Shown here in pieces: positions 20,663 through 29,449 of a stretch of DNA of 64,000 bases. The position numbers and the translations under genes were made by a program. The notes beneath the pieces were generated by a model. It saw only the letters and a program-made list of their open reading frames with translations. It made no database searches and was not told the DNA's origin. The stretch comes from Psychrobacter jeotgali (GTDB taxonomy: Bacteria > Pseudomonadota > Gammaproteobacteria > Pseudomonadales > Moraxellaceae), in the NCBI RefSeq assembly GCF_904846315.1, contig NZ_CAJHAF010000001.1:1674001-1738000 (forward strand), read 5' to 3'. How positions within the stretch are numbered: the first letter of the stretch is position 1; the number at the start of each line of letters is the position of its first letter.

Positions 20663-22477
20663 CTAAAGTCTGACAAAACCATACTGGCTGAACTCTTTAG
20701 TACTCAGTAGACATTGCTTTAATTGTAGCCTACTTTCTTCTGTACCTATTCGAATAACAACCTTATCATTAGCATAAAAATGACCCGTAGGCATTATTAA
20801 GCTAGGACTGGTTTTTAGCTGGTCATCAGCTGCGACTATAAAGGCAGGGACAAAGCTTACCCTACGAGTATGACCGTTCTTAAAGTTGATACTATTACCT
20901 TTTCTCTTACTCATCTTTGAGTCACTATAACTCTCTAGACCTAGGCCACAGGCACTCAAAGTATGCCCGAGTATCTCCCACTCCACCTCAATCGGCTGAT
21001 GCTCGAGACTAAGCCAACGTATCAAACCAAGCGACCATTTAAGCTTACTATTGTTATTAGGTCGGTGTAATAAACATAGTTTTAGCACGCTTAACGGCGG
21101 CACTTGAGTGCTGGGCTGATTACTTGGAAAAATATGAGTAGTAGCGGATAATTTCAGCACGCTAAAGGGTGAGCTGACATCAGTGCTGTTATCATTGCTA
21201 TTATTAATACTATCAAGGGCAGTTACTGCAAATTCGGACATGAGCTTAGCAGAGCTCATTTGCGTCTCATACGTCTCATAACATGGCTGCTGTTCGGCAG
21301 GTAGCTTTTCAGCAGCAATCAAACGGATAAAGCTCTGCTCGCCAGCAACATGATAATGAATAGGATGGAATCCAGTAATCATTATCGCCTGCTGTTTGCT
21401 ATTAGGCTTAGCAGCAATAGTATGCTGACGCTCTATATAACGGTAATTAAGCAGCTTTAAAACTTTAATGATCAAAAGGTATTCAGCACTTTGTTGAGCT
21501 AAATGGGACTTATCTGCTTTATTTTTATTTAAAGACTGTTCTAAATACTGTATTAAAGGTTTAAGCTCAATAAATAAGCACTGGTGGCGCTCATTATAAG
21601 GATTAATCGTAGTCTCTGTGGTCAGATAACTGGGAGGACGATCACTTTGCAGATCGACAAATATTCGCGTTTTGGTTTGCGGTTCAATAGTTGCACTGAT
21701 ATACCTTGACCAGATCGGTAACAAACGCTGCAATAGCAGAATACTAGATCTACTCATAGCACGGACATTTAATAAACTATGCAGGCACATCTGACTATAA
21801 AGCTGATGAATACTATCGGCGGTATGCACAGGATGACTGACTACATAACGAGTTAAGTTTAGCTGAGCGATATCAAATTGACAGGCTAAGCGGTAAAGCC
21901 TATTAAGCGCAGCCCAGAGATGCGGGGGTGGTTTTTGATAAAAGCTGGCGGCTTCAACCAAGAGCTTTTGATAGTTAATCTGCTGAGAATAGATAGCTAT
22001 TGCTAGTAGTAGTGGTGTCGATTTATGAATTGAAAGTGGCCGCCAATTTTTGACTATAGAGCTTCGCTGGTGTTTTCTAAGTGCTGGATGCGCTGAACAT
22101 TGGCTTTGCAAAATCTTATCGTAAACAGCAATTTTTAGATAGTAAAGTGTTTTGACCTTATCCATTAAGCGCAGCTGCTCTGTATCTAACCCTCCCTGCT
22201 CATACATATAATGCTTATGCAGCGTAGCGATTAGGCGATTTGCCGCCGTCTCAACAATTTTAATTGCTGCTAAGCGCTGCTCATCATCTAGATCCATAGC
22301 GGCAAGGGCGGTAAGTATTTTCTCCAATTGCTGGATTTGCTGAGCCTGCGTCTGAGCGGATAAACTGGCGGCCCATACGAGTAGCTGCTGCTCTTGATCA
22401 CTCATAGCTTGGTGCGGCTGACCTATCAAAGCGTTTTTTGATGAAAAATACTTTTTGAACGTTGTCATGCTGAACAT
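20663..22477 (-). CDS. FimW-like c-di-GMP-binding protein (tentative)
   Basis: This 604-residue soluble protein has no signal peptide and no membrane segment. The N-terminal half is helical and Gln/Leu-rich. The C-terminal 200 residues look like the beta-rich, atypical PilZ-like part of proteins encoded next to fimX in Pseudomonas (FimW). It ends with an FVPAFIVAADDQ stretch and a short beta segment before QYGFVRL. The start is supported by GAGGA 8 bases upstream. It lies 134 bases upstream of fimX on the same strand. I recognise it by neighbourhood and general appearance, not by a decisive motif, so c-di-GMP binding is an inference. Confidence 0.6.
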   Translation of the reverse strand: MFSMTTFKKYFSSKNALIGQPHQAMSDQEQQLLVWAASLSAQTQAQQIQQLEKILTALAAMDLDDEQRLAAIKIVETAANRLIATLHKHYMYEQGGLDTEQLRLMDKVKTLYYLKIAVYDKILQSQCSAHPALRKHQRSSIVKNWRPLSIHKSTPLLLAIAIYSQQINYQKLLVEAASFYQKPPPHLWAALNRLYRLACQFDIAQLNLTRYVVSHPVHTADSIHQLYSQMCLHSLLNVRAMSRSSILLLQRLLPIWSRYISATIEPQTKTRIFVDLQSDRPPSYLTTETTINPYNERHQCLFIELKPLIQYLEQSLNKNKADKSHLAQQSAEYLLIIKVLKLLNYRYIERQHTIAAKPNSKQQAIMITGFHPIHYHVAGEQSFIRLIAAEKLPAEQQPCYETYETQMSSAKLMSEFAVTALDSINNSNDNSTDVSSPFSVLKLSATTHIFPSNQPSTQVPPLSVLKLCLLHRPNNNSKLKWSLGLIRWLSLEHQPIEVEWEILGHTLSACGLGLESYSDSKMSKRKGNSINFKNGHTRRVSFVPAFIVAADDQLKTSPSLIMPTGHFYANDKVVIRIGTEESRLQLKQCLLSTKEFSQYGFVRL

Positions 22478-22582
22478 AAATACGTCCTCATACTATAGAT
22501 CATGATCATTATCCCTAATGGTGCCGCTGGCTAAAGCTTACCTACCTTAAAACCGATAGTTATCCTGCCTATAATGAAGGCT

Positions 22583-23590
22583 CTACACCTGTTTGTAAAT
22601 ATCTATCGGCACCTTAAATGGTCGATTCGGCAACTCGCGTACCAGTTTTGGTACCAGATAGCCTGGCAGCTCAGCTAGCAATCGCCAATAAAGCTGCACC
22701 GCTGCGGCTTCCTCTTTATCGAAATGAGCGGCACCTGCCACTTTGTCTAATACATGCAGATAATATGGCAGCACACCTGCAGCAAATAAACGCTGGCTTA
22801 GCGCTACTTGAGTGGCTACATCATCATTAATACCTTCTAATAACACTGTCTGATTTAATAGAGTGATACCAGCGCTACGAGCACGCTGCAAATACTCAGC
22901 GGTGTTACTGTCTATCTCATTAGCATGATTACAATGCACCACCATCACAATCTGACATCGGCTCTGGGCTAAGCGCTCTAACATCTCATTATCCAAACGC
23001 TCTGGAATAACGAGCGGTAAACGAGTATGTAAACGAATGGTCGTCAACTGGCTCATAGACTCCAAAATATCCAGCCAAGCAAATAGCCGCCGATTAGAAA
23101 CACTCAACGGATCGCCACCACTCAAAATTACTTCGTTAATTTCGGGATGCTGAGCAATATAAGCCTTAATATTGTCTTTTGCCTCGGACTTTGGCATATT
23201 AGCGCTATAATCAAAATGCTGGCGAAAGCAGTAACGGCAATGGATAGCACAGGCCCCAGTGACGGTTAGCAACACTCGTGATTGGTATTTGTGTAATAAC
23301 CCTTGGATAGGATTCTGCTCGTTCTCTGCTAAAGGATCGGCTACATAACCGGTGACTGCCAATTGTTCTTGCTTATTGGGCAAAACTTGCTGTAATAAAG
23401 GGTCATTGGCATCGCCCTTTTTCATTTTGCCCACAAAGGCACGCGGCACTCGCAGCTCAAAATGAGCGGGTATATAGATTTGCGTACGCAAAGATTCAAG
23501 ATTCAGCAGGCTAAGCAGCTCATCAACTGAGGTAATGACTGTGGATAATTGTGTCTGCCAGTTTTTTTGTGTGATTAAATGGTTTATCAT
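22583..23590 (-). CDS. epmB: EF-P beta-lysylation protein EpmB (lysine 2,3-aminomutase family)
   Basis: This radical-SAM enzyme converts (S)-alpha-lysine to (R)-beta-lysine, which EpmA attaches to elongation factor P. The radical-SAM cluster motif is visible as CAIHCRYCFR, followed by the SAM-binding ILSGGDPLS. A PLP-binding segment near VAGAAHFD and the C-terminal VPKLVRELP also fit the family. I place the start at the ATG at 23590 (MINHLITQKNW), with AGGTG just upstream. The frame extends 17 codons further, but those residues do not resemble family members. The gene is divergent from efp, its substrate gene, across 196 bases. No epmA is seen in the window. Confidence 0.93.
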   Translation of the reverse strand: MINHLITQKNWQTQLSTVITSVDELLSLLNLESLRTQIYIPAHFELRVPRAFVGKMKKGDANDPLLQQVLPNKQEQLAVTGYVADPLAENEQNPIQGLLHKYQSRVLLTVTGACAIHCRYCFRQHFDYSANMPKSEAKDNIKAYIAQHPEINEVILSGGDPLSVSNRRLFAWLDILESMSQLTTIRLHTRLPLVIPERLDNEMLERLAQSRCQIVMVVHCNHANEIDSNTAEYLQRARSAGITLLNQTVLLEGINDDVATQVALSQRLFAAGVLPYYLHVLDKVAGAAHFDKEEAAAVQLYWRLLAELPGYLVPKLVRELPNRPFKVPIDIYKQV

Positions 23591-23786
23591 GATCACCTGA
23601 TACTTATACCTAAAAGCCAACATTATACGCAAAATAAGCAAATCGTCAGTGCTCTATCAAAACATACGTGTGCTACTTTATCAGTGAGTGTGGTCTTTTT
23701 AGTAAAATATTTATGAGTAAGGGCTTTTTTAGCAGTCGCTGCCGTTGCCCATCTATCGCACCACTAACTATTATTAGGAGTTTCTT

Positions 23787-24359
23787 GTGGCAAGTTTTTC
23801 TACCAATGAATTCAAAGCCGGTCTAAAAGTCATGCTCGATGGCAACCCGTGTGCCATCATGGAAAATGAGTTTGTCAAACCTGGCAAAGGACAAGCGTTC
23901 AACCGTGTCAAACTGCGCAACCTTCGCAGTGGCAAAGTATTGGAGCAAACCTTCAAATCAGGCGAAAGCTTAGAAGCTGCGGATGTCGTAGATACTGAGA
24001 TGAACTATCTGTATAACGATGGCGAATTTTGGCACTTTATGCATCCAGAGAGCTTTGAGCAGATCCAAGCCGACAAAACCGCGGTAGCCGATGCCATAAA
24101 ATGGCTCAAAGAGAACGGTAATGATCTATGTACCATTACTTTATTCAACGGCGTGCCTTTGTCTGTCACTCCGCCAAACTTTGTTGAATTAGAAATCACC
24201 GAAACCGATCCCGGCGTGCGTGGTGATACTTCTGGCGGTGGCGGCAAGCCAGCAACTTTAGAGACTGGTGCTGTCGTTCGTGTTCCGCTATTTGTTCAGC
24301 AAGGTGAAGTAGTGCGCGTCGATACTCGTACAGGCGATTATCAAACTCGCGTCAGCTGA
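23787..24359 (+). CDS. efp: Elongation factor P
   Basis: The 190-residue protein has the usual three-domain EF-P length and relieves ribosome stalling at polyproline stretches. The modification site is present: Lys34 in the loop [11 protein letters not shown]. The C-terminal EF-P signature is present around [21 protein letters not shown]. The start codon is GTG at 23787, supported by AGGAG 6 bases upstream. It is paired divergently with epmB, so this EF-P is very probably beta-lysylated. It ends at a strong bidirectional terminator shared with the convergent histidine kinase gene. Confidence 0.97.
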   Translation: MASFSTNEFKAGLKVMLDGNPCAIMENEFVKPGKGQAFNRVKLRNLRSGKVLEQTFKSGESLEAADVVDTEMNYLYNDGEFWHFMHPESFEQIQADKTAVADAIKWLKENGNDLCTITLFNGVPLSVTPPNFVELEITETDPGVRGDTSGGGGKPATLETGAVVRVPLFVQQGEVVRVDTRTGDYQTRVS

Positions 24360-24384
24360 TCGTTTTTTATCGTTTACAGTTTAT

Positions 24385-24418
24385 AAAAAGCTTAATGATT
24401 TAAATCATTAAGCTTTTT
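24385..24418. terminator. Bidirectional terminator, perfect 34-nt palindrome
   Basis: The two 17-base arms (AAAAAGCTTAATGATTT and its complement) abut with no spacer and are A/T-flanked on both sides. The left arm follows efp. The right arm contains the last two codons and stop of the convergent kinase gene, so coding and terminator sequence overlap. Confidence 0.9.
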
Positions 24419-26183
24419 TATACGGCATTTTTTTGTCTTTATTATGCCGTAGCCAGTACTGTATCAAAGCATTTAGATATTCTTTCTTAAACGGCTTAGT
24501 ACAGTAGTCTTGCATGCCCACTTTTAGATACTTTTCGCGCTCACCATCCATAGCGTTCGCGGTCAGCGCAATGATAGGTGGCAGCATATCTGGATTATAA
24601 AGCTCGTGCAGTTTAATAGTAGCCTGAATACCATCCATAATAGGCATGTGATGATCCATCAAAATAATATCATAACGCTTAGGATGCGCTGAAAAATGCT
24701 CAATCGCCTTTTGCCCATCAGTCACGTGAGTGACGGTATGACCGCCATTATGCAGTGCCCTTTTGGCAATAATAGCGTTTACCTTATCATCCTCTACCAA
24801 TAAAACGTGGCCAGCATAAAGTGAGGTCGAATTATATCCTACCTCGTTTTTTTGTTTCCAGTGCTCATAGGCTTGAGCCTCCATCGCCGGCAGTGGCAAT
24901 AATACCTTAAAGGTAGTGCCTTCCCCCACCACGCTATCTGCCCAAATATGCCCGCCCATTAGGTTCACCAACGATTTACAAACGGACAGTCCCAGACCGG
25001 TGCCGCCATAGAGTCGATGAGTCGATTTATCTGCCTGATTATAGGCATCGAATATCGCCTTTAAAGATTCAGGCTTGATTCCTACTCCAGTATCACTCAC
25101 ACCAATACACAGCGTCATATTTTGATAATTAACACCATTATCATGCGCCAAAGCAGAGCTTTCGTTATTGCTATCAGCATCATGACCGTCTTTATAATCA
25201 CATAATGCAGGCTTATTAATGTTAATACTAACTTTGCCGCCTTCACGGGTAAACTTGATAGCGTTATTAACTAAATTGGCCAAAATCTGCTTAAGCCTTA
25301 CTGGATCTCCAATAACGTAAGGCGATAGCTGTTCATTAAAATGATACGCCAAAGTTAAATCACGTTGACGAGCTTTGACTGCGAAAAGGTCTATCACTTG
25401 TTTGCACAAATCTGACAAGTTCATCGGTATCGCATCAACCGTCATCTTGCCGGCTTCGACTTTAGACAAGTCCAAAATACCATTAATAATAGCCAGCAAA
25501 TGCTCAGTAGATAGCTTTATATTATCGATATGGTTTTGTTGCTCAAGGCTAAGCTCAGTATCATCGAGCATCTCCACCATACCGATGATACCGTTCATTG
25601 GCGTACGAATCTCATGACTCATATTAGCCAAGAATTCGGACTTCATTTGATCAGCATGCTTAGTCAGACGTTGTCTTTTTTGTAACTGTAAGGCATCGCC
25701 TGTCATCGCTGCAAACTGGGCCAGCAGCCGAGCTTGTTTATCACTAAAATCATAATGGGGCTTGGTATCCATCAAGCAAAGCGAGCCTAAACGATAAGAC
25801 TTATTATCCTCTTCCAAGATAATAGGCGCACCGGCATAAAAACGCAGATGAGGCGCATGGGTAATCAGTGGATTATGCATAAAGCGCTTATCAGCACTCA
25901 AATCATTAATAATAAAAACCTCATCTGACAGCACAGTATAGTTACAGATAGCGTCTGCGCGCGCTGTCGCACATACCTCACCAAGACCTTGCGGCGCTCT
26001 GAGATACTGCGTATGCTCATCCATAAAGGTGATGGTAACAATCGGCATGTCAAAGAAGAGCTTTGCCAGCTCAGTCAAACGAGCAAAAGCAGGATCATCG
26101 TTAGTGTTGAGCACTTGGTATTCGCGCAGCTTGGCAATACGCTCGTGATCATCTATCGCTATAGGATATTTATGCTTTGACAA
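24408..26183 (-). CDS. Soluble hybrid histidine kinase (GAF - HisKA - HATPase - REC)
   Basis: The protein has about 591 residues. A GAF-type sensor domain (about 20-160) is followed by a HisKA dimerisation domain with phospho-acceptor His in [11 protein letters not shown], near residue 189. The HATPase domain has N (NLVNNAIKF), G1 (DTGVGI) and G2 (GGTGLGLSV) boxes. A C-terminal receiver domain has the phospho-acceptor Asp in [13 protein letters not shown] and Lys in CTKPF. No membrane segment is present, so it senses in the cytoplasm. The start is probably TTG at 26183, with GGAG 6 bases upstream; a TTG ten codons earlier is the alternative. No separate response regulator is adjacent, so its output partner (perhaps an Hpt protein) lies elsewhere. 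Confidence 0.9.
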   Translation of the reverse strand: MSKHKYPIAIDDHERIAKLREYQVLNTNDDPAFARLTELAKLFFDMPIVTITFMDEHTQYLRAPQGLGEVCATARADAICNYTVLSDEVFIINDLSADKRFMHNPLITHAPHLRFYAGAPIILEEDNKSYRLGSLCLMDTKPHYDFSDKQARLLAQFAAMTGDALQLQKRQRLTKHADQMKSEFLANMSHEIRTPMNGIIGMVEMLDDTELSLEQQNHIDNIKLSTEHLLAIINGILDLSKVEAGKMTVDAIPMNLSDLCKQVIDLFAVKARQRDLTLAYHFNEQLSPYVIGDPVRLKQILANLVNNAIKFTREGGKVSININKPALCDYKDGHDADSNNESSALAHDNGVNYQNMTLCIGVSDTGVGIKPESLKAIFDAYNQADKSTHRLYGGTGLGLSVCKSLVNLMGGHIWADSVVGEGTTFKVLLPLPAMEAQAYEHWKQKNEVGYNSTSLYAGHVLLVEDDKVNAIIAKRALHNGGHTVTHVTDGQKAIEHFSAHPKRYDIILMDHHMPIMDGIQATIKLHELYNPDMLPPIIALTANAMDGEREKYLKVGMQDYCTKPFKKEYLNALIQYWLRHNKDKKMPYKKA

Positions 26184-26246
26184 TGCGATCTCCAAATTTA
26201 ACGCAATCTGCAATTTTTTGGTTAAAGCTGAGCATTCGTTATATAT

Positions 26247-27041
26247 TTATTGTTTGCCGAGGATTTGTAATGCTTCGCTTACCATAACCATCGCCACTAC
26301 CGAGGTTATAGTGACCGCCGATCCGTAACCGCCGCAGTGCAAACCTCCGGTCTGACAGCTTTTATCGACTCGTGGTGGTTCGGTTGAGTAGACACATCTG
26401 ATGCCAAACTTCTCTTTTAGGCCGCTATTGATGCCTTTTTCATGGCGTAATTTACTACGTAGCTTTGCCAGTAGTGGATCTTGATAGCAGTCCTTTAGAT
26501 CGCTCACGGTGATTTGGCGTGGGTCTATCTTACCCCCTGCAGCGCCGGCGCAGATTAGCTTTAACTTATTAAATCGACAATGCAGCGCAATGGCAAGCTT
26601 GGCATCCATATCATCAACGCAGTCTAAAATAACGACAGGTTTTCGCTGTGCCGCCGCTTCTTTTGCTTGCTGGCGTGAGGGCAGTAAAGCAGTAACATTA
26701 TCTGCTGTCAAAAAATCATCTATCAAATTTAGCTTAACTTTGGGGTTAATCTGATAGATACGCTCAGCCATAGCGGCAATCTTTGACTGACCAAATGTGC
26801 TATCTAGCGCCGGCAGTTGGCGATTAACATTTGAAGCTACTAGCACATCTAGGTCTATCAACGTTAGCTGCCCCACGCCCGTACGTGCTAAGGCTTCTGC
26901 CGCCCAAGAGCCCACCCCACCTATCCCAATAACATATACATGCGCGGCGGCAAAAACTTCAAAAGCGGATTGACCATAGAGCCTTTGAGTGCCTTGAAAA
27001 CGCCGCTCATACTGATCATAATCGGGGGCCTGATTGCTCAT
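26247..27041 (-). CDS. tcdA: tRNA threonylcarbamoyladenosine dehydratase (TcdA/CsdL)
   Basis: This 264-residue E1-like enzyme cyclises t6A37 to ct6A in tRNAs using ATP. The N-terminal ERRFQGTQRLYG and nucleotide-binding GIGGVGSWAAEALARTGVG are characteristic. LTLIDLDVLVASNVNRQ and the internal DCVDDMDAK also fit. The C-terminus carries the family's KSCQTGGLHCGGYGSAV region. It lies 24 bases downstream of the tatD-type gene on the same strand and is probably co-transcribed. Confidence 0.93.
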   Translation of the reverse strand: MSNQAPDYDQYERRFQGTQRLYGQSAFEVFAAAHVYVIGIGGVGSWAAEALARTGVGQLTLIDLDVLVASNVNRQLPALDSTFGQSKIAAMAERIYQINPKVKLNLIDDFLTADNVTALLPSRQQAKEAAAQRKPVVILDCVDDMDAKLAIALHCRFNKLKLICAGAAGGKIDPRQITVSDLKDCYQDPLLAKLRSKLRHEKGINSGLKEKFGIRCVYSTEPPRVDKSCQTGGLHCGGYGSAVTITSVVAMVMVSEALQILGKQ

Positions 27042-27065
27042 ACTTTACACTCTTCTTAAATATAA

Positions 27066-28085
27066 TTACTGATAAGCCCAACTGGTTTGTAATGCTGCAC
27101 AGCTATTTTTCCATAGCTGTGCAGCTAGCGTGGCGCTATCAACTTCTAAAAGCTCACTTAAGCTCTTAAGTACCCATGGTAGATTGGCGGGAACGTTTCG
27201 GTTGTACCCCTCTGCTCCTTGCCATTCATTATCTACATTCATTCCCAGCGCCGATTGATTATTAGCAGAAGTCTGGCACATAACCGGCGTCATATCCGGG
27301 CAATCGGTTTCAATAACCAAACATTCAATGCCGTAGCTATCGACCGCGACTTGAATGGCCCGCCGTAGCTTTTTTGCATTAGGATTGGTCACCTGTCCGG
27401 TCACTCCCAGCTTAAAACCAAGTTTGGCGAAAGCTTTTGCTTCTTGCTCGCCGCCACTGAAACTATGCGCAATACCGCCGAGCTTATGGGCATCATAATC
27501 ATGCGCTTTTAAAATAGCTAGCGCCTCTGCATGAGCTTTACGAATATGTAGCATCACTGGCAACTGATGCTTGACCGCCATATCGAGCTGAGCATTGAAA
27601 AAACGCTTTTGCTTATCGAACTTATCTGCTGTTTTCATCTCATCGGTATAAGTATCTAACCCAATCTCACCTATCGCCAAAGGTCGCCGCTCATCGAGCA
27701 TTTTCGCCATAGCCGTTAGATGAGCGTCGGTATGCTGGTCAATATAAAAGGGGTGTAATCCGAGCGCAATATGCGCTGCTGGATAACTTGGTGATGTATC
27801 TGGCGATGTACTTGGTGATGCGCTTGAGGCTGATTCTGACGGCTCAAGCTCTGACAGTGCCTGCTGGGTTTCATAAATTCTATCAAAGTGCTTATATAAA
27901 TAGCCTACCAGCACTAAATGACGAACGCCTTTACTATAAGCTTTTTGTGCTTGTAGAACACGGTCCTCATCAAAGACTGGGGCATCAAAATGCGTATGGG
28001 TATCAATCATAGGATAGATATCCAATGCGGCATTGGTATTATTAGCATTTTTATTATTATTTTGTGCGGTTTCTATCTTGGACAT
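27066..28085 (-). CDS. TatD-family metal-dependent hydrolase
   Basis: The protein has about 339 residues. Metal-binding motifs of TatD nucleases are present: DTHTHFDAPVF near the start, GEIGLD, HIRKAH, HSFSGG and ETDCPD. The arrangement (GLHPFYID, GEIGLDTYTD) resembles YjjV-like members more than TatD itself. A Ser/Pro/Thr-rich insertion lies before AAHIALGLHPF. I chose the ATG at 28085 because GGAGG sits 5 bases upstream; the frame opens eight codons earlier at a TTG. Members are 3'-5' DNases or related phosphohydrolases; the substrate here cannot be read from sequence. Confidence 0.9.
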   Translation of the reverse strand: MSKIETAQNNNKNANNTNAALDIYPMIDTHTHFDAPVFDEDRVLQAQKAYSKGVRHLVLVGYLYKHFDRIYETQQALSELEPSESASSASPSTSPDTSPSYPAAHIALGLHPFYIDQHTDAHLTAMAKMLDERRPLAIGEIGLDTYTDEMKTADKFDKQKRFFNAQLDMAVKHQLPVMLHIRKAHAEALAILKAHDYDAHKLGGIAHSFSGGEQEAKAFAKLGFKLGVTGQVTNPNAKKLRRAIQVAVDSYGIECLVIETDCPDMTPVMCQTSANNQSALGMNVDNEWQGAEGYNRNVPANLPWVLKSLSELLEVDSATLAAQLWKNSCAALQTSWAYQ

Positions 28086-28150
28086 TGATGCCTCCATAGA
28101 CTTTATCAATAAAAAATTAGTTAGGCTGTGAGTTATTGGACGCTGCGACC

Positions 28151-29116
28151 TTAAGAGTCAACCTGATAACTTATTTTATAATTTGGTTTAATAAGCCCCT
28201 CTAATAACTCATAAGGTACAATCAAATCAACGGCATCGGTAGAGCTCTTTAAGAGCTCACCGGACTGATAAACCATGTGCAGCCCCTGCTCATCTAGATA
28301 CCATTGGCGTGACAAATGCAGCGGCCACTCATCGAGGTACTGCTGTTCAACACCTTGTGACATTAACCATTGTTTTTTAGCATTTTGAAAACTCGTTAAT
28401 AATTCAGCCGTACTCACCTCCGGCAGCAATATATCCTTGATATTCAGTTGCAGCTTTTTTTGCATATCCAGCATGACATAGTTAATATGCTGACGATCAG
28501 TGCCACGCTGCTGATTAGAACGAATGACAAGATAGCCAGTATCCACGGTATCAGGCGTGGCCGGATTAAAGACCACTTCAGTCTCAATACGCTGATATAG
28601 GGGTAGTGAGCTGACCATAGTTTCACTATACTCAACCTGATTGAGTAACATGAGCACTGTTTTTTTGGCGGTTTCGTCTTGACTAACTAACGGAGCTTGC
28701 GGCGCAACAACCCGCACAATAGTCTGCCACATAATACTGGTAAGCCAAGGCTGCTGGGGCGTAAAGTCTAAGATATTTAATTCAAAGTATTGGCAAGCCT
28801 TTTGGCTAGGGTCACAGTTTGGCTGACGAGCTATCGCCTGCTGCTTAGTAATTTGAATGGGTTTATCAGCAGCATTTTCCGTGACGACCGGTGTCACTTC
28901 AGTAACTATCGCTACCTCATCGTCTACCTGACTTTCTACTGCCTGATTGCTAACACTAATATCCATTCCATTGTTGGAATTGGTTTCCGCCTGCTGTTCA
29001 AATGGGGACTTTGGTTGCGGTTTACAACCGAACAAAGCAACACTGCTCATGCTAAGCGTAAGCCAAATAGAGATATAAAACCAGTAGTAAAGGAAGGTAG
29101 GCCGCTTGATAGTCAT
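28151..29116 (-). CDS. DUF3298-like (RsiV-type C-terminal domain) lipoprotein
   Basis: The 321-residue protein has an N-terminal hydrophobic segment ending in a lipobox-like ALFGC at about residue 31, so it is probably a lipoprotein. A polar linker follows, and then a domain resembling DUF3298/RsiV proteins: VFNPATPDTVDTGYLVIRSN, NYVMLDMQKKLQLNIKDILL, and a C-terminal LVYQSGE-like strand with VPYELLEGLI. RsiV-type domains occur in anti-sigma factors and in stand-alone envelope proteins. No sigma factor gene is adjacent, so a regulatory role is not supported. Function unknown. Confidence 0.7.
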   Translation of the reverse strand: MTIKRPTFLYYWFYISIWLTLSMSSVALFGCKPQPKSPFEQQAETNSNNGMDISVSNQAVESQVDDEVAIVTEVTPVVTENAADKPIQITKQQAIARQPNCDPSQKACQYFELNILDFTPQQPWLTSIMWQTIVRVVAPQAPLVSQDETAKKTVLMLLNQVEYSETMVSSLPLYQRIETEVVFNPATPDTVDTGYLVIRSNQQRGTDRQHINYVMLDMQKKLQLNIKDILLPEVSTAELLTSFQNAKKQWLMSQGVEQQYLDEWPLHLSRQWYLDEQGLHMVYQSGELLKSSTDAVDLIVPYELLEGLIKPNYKISYQVDS

Positions 29117-29205
29117 AAAGCGTAGCTATAATAGGAAAGGGGATTAAAATATTAGCACAAATTGAGTAAATAGTTAGGGTCCGTTGAACATTCAAATATT
29201 AGGGC

Positions 29206-29403
29206 TTATGTTTGGTTGTCGTCCTCTGCTTGACTAGAAGATGTCTGATCTTTTGGTGATAGTGGCTTAGAATTCTCTTTTGGCATAGCGCTGGACATAT
29301 TTTCAGGCCTAGTTTTAGGCATAGTTTGTCGACTACTACGCCTCGGAATGAGCAATAAAGCCGTACCCACAGCACCTAAGGTTAACCATTTTTTTATTGT
29401 CAT
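29206..29403 (-). CDS. Small membrane-anchored hypothetical protein
   Basis: The 65-residue protein has one short N-terminal hydrophobic segment (WLTLGAVGTALLLIP) followed by a basic patch (RRSSR) and a polar, Ser/Lys/Glu-rich tail likely to be disordered. It is preceded by AAGGAGG about 12 bases upstream of the ATG, which argues that it is a real gene. It lies 46 bases downstream of gspD on the same strand and could be the last gene of that transcript. I do not recognise a family. Confidence 0.6.
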   Translation of the reverse strand: MTIKKWLTLGAVGTALLLIPRRSSRQTMPKTRPENMSSAMPKENSKPLSPKDQTSSSQAEDDNQT

Positions 29404-29449
29404 TGAAGAGTCAAACCTCCTTAAAGGTTAGTTTTAAGCCGCCGCAATA

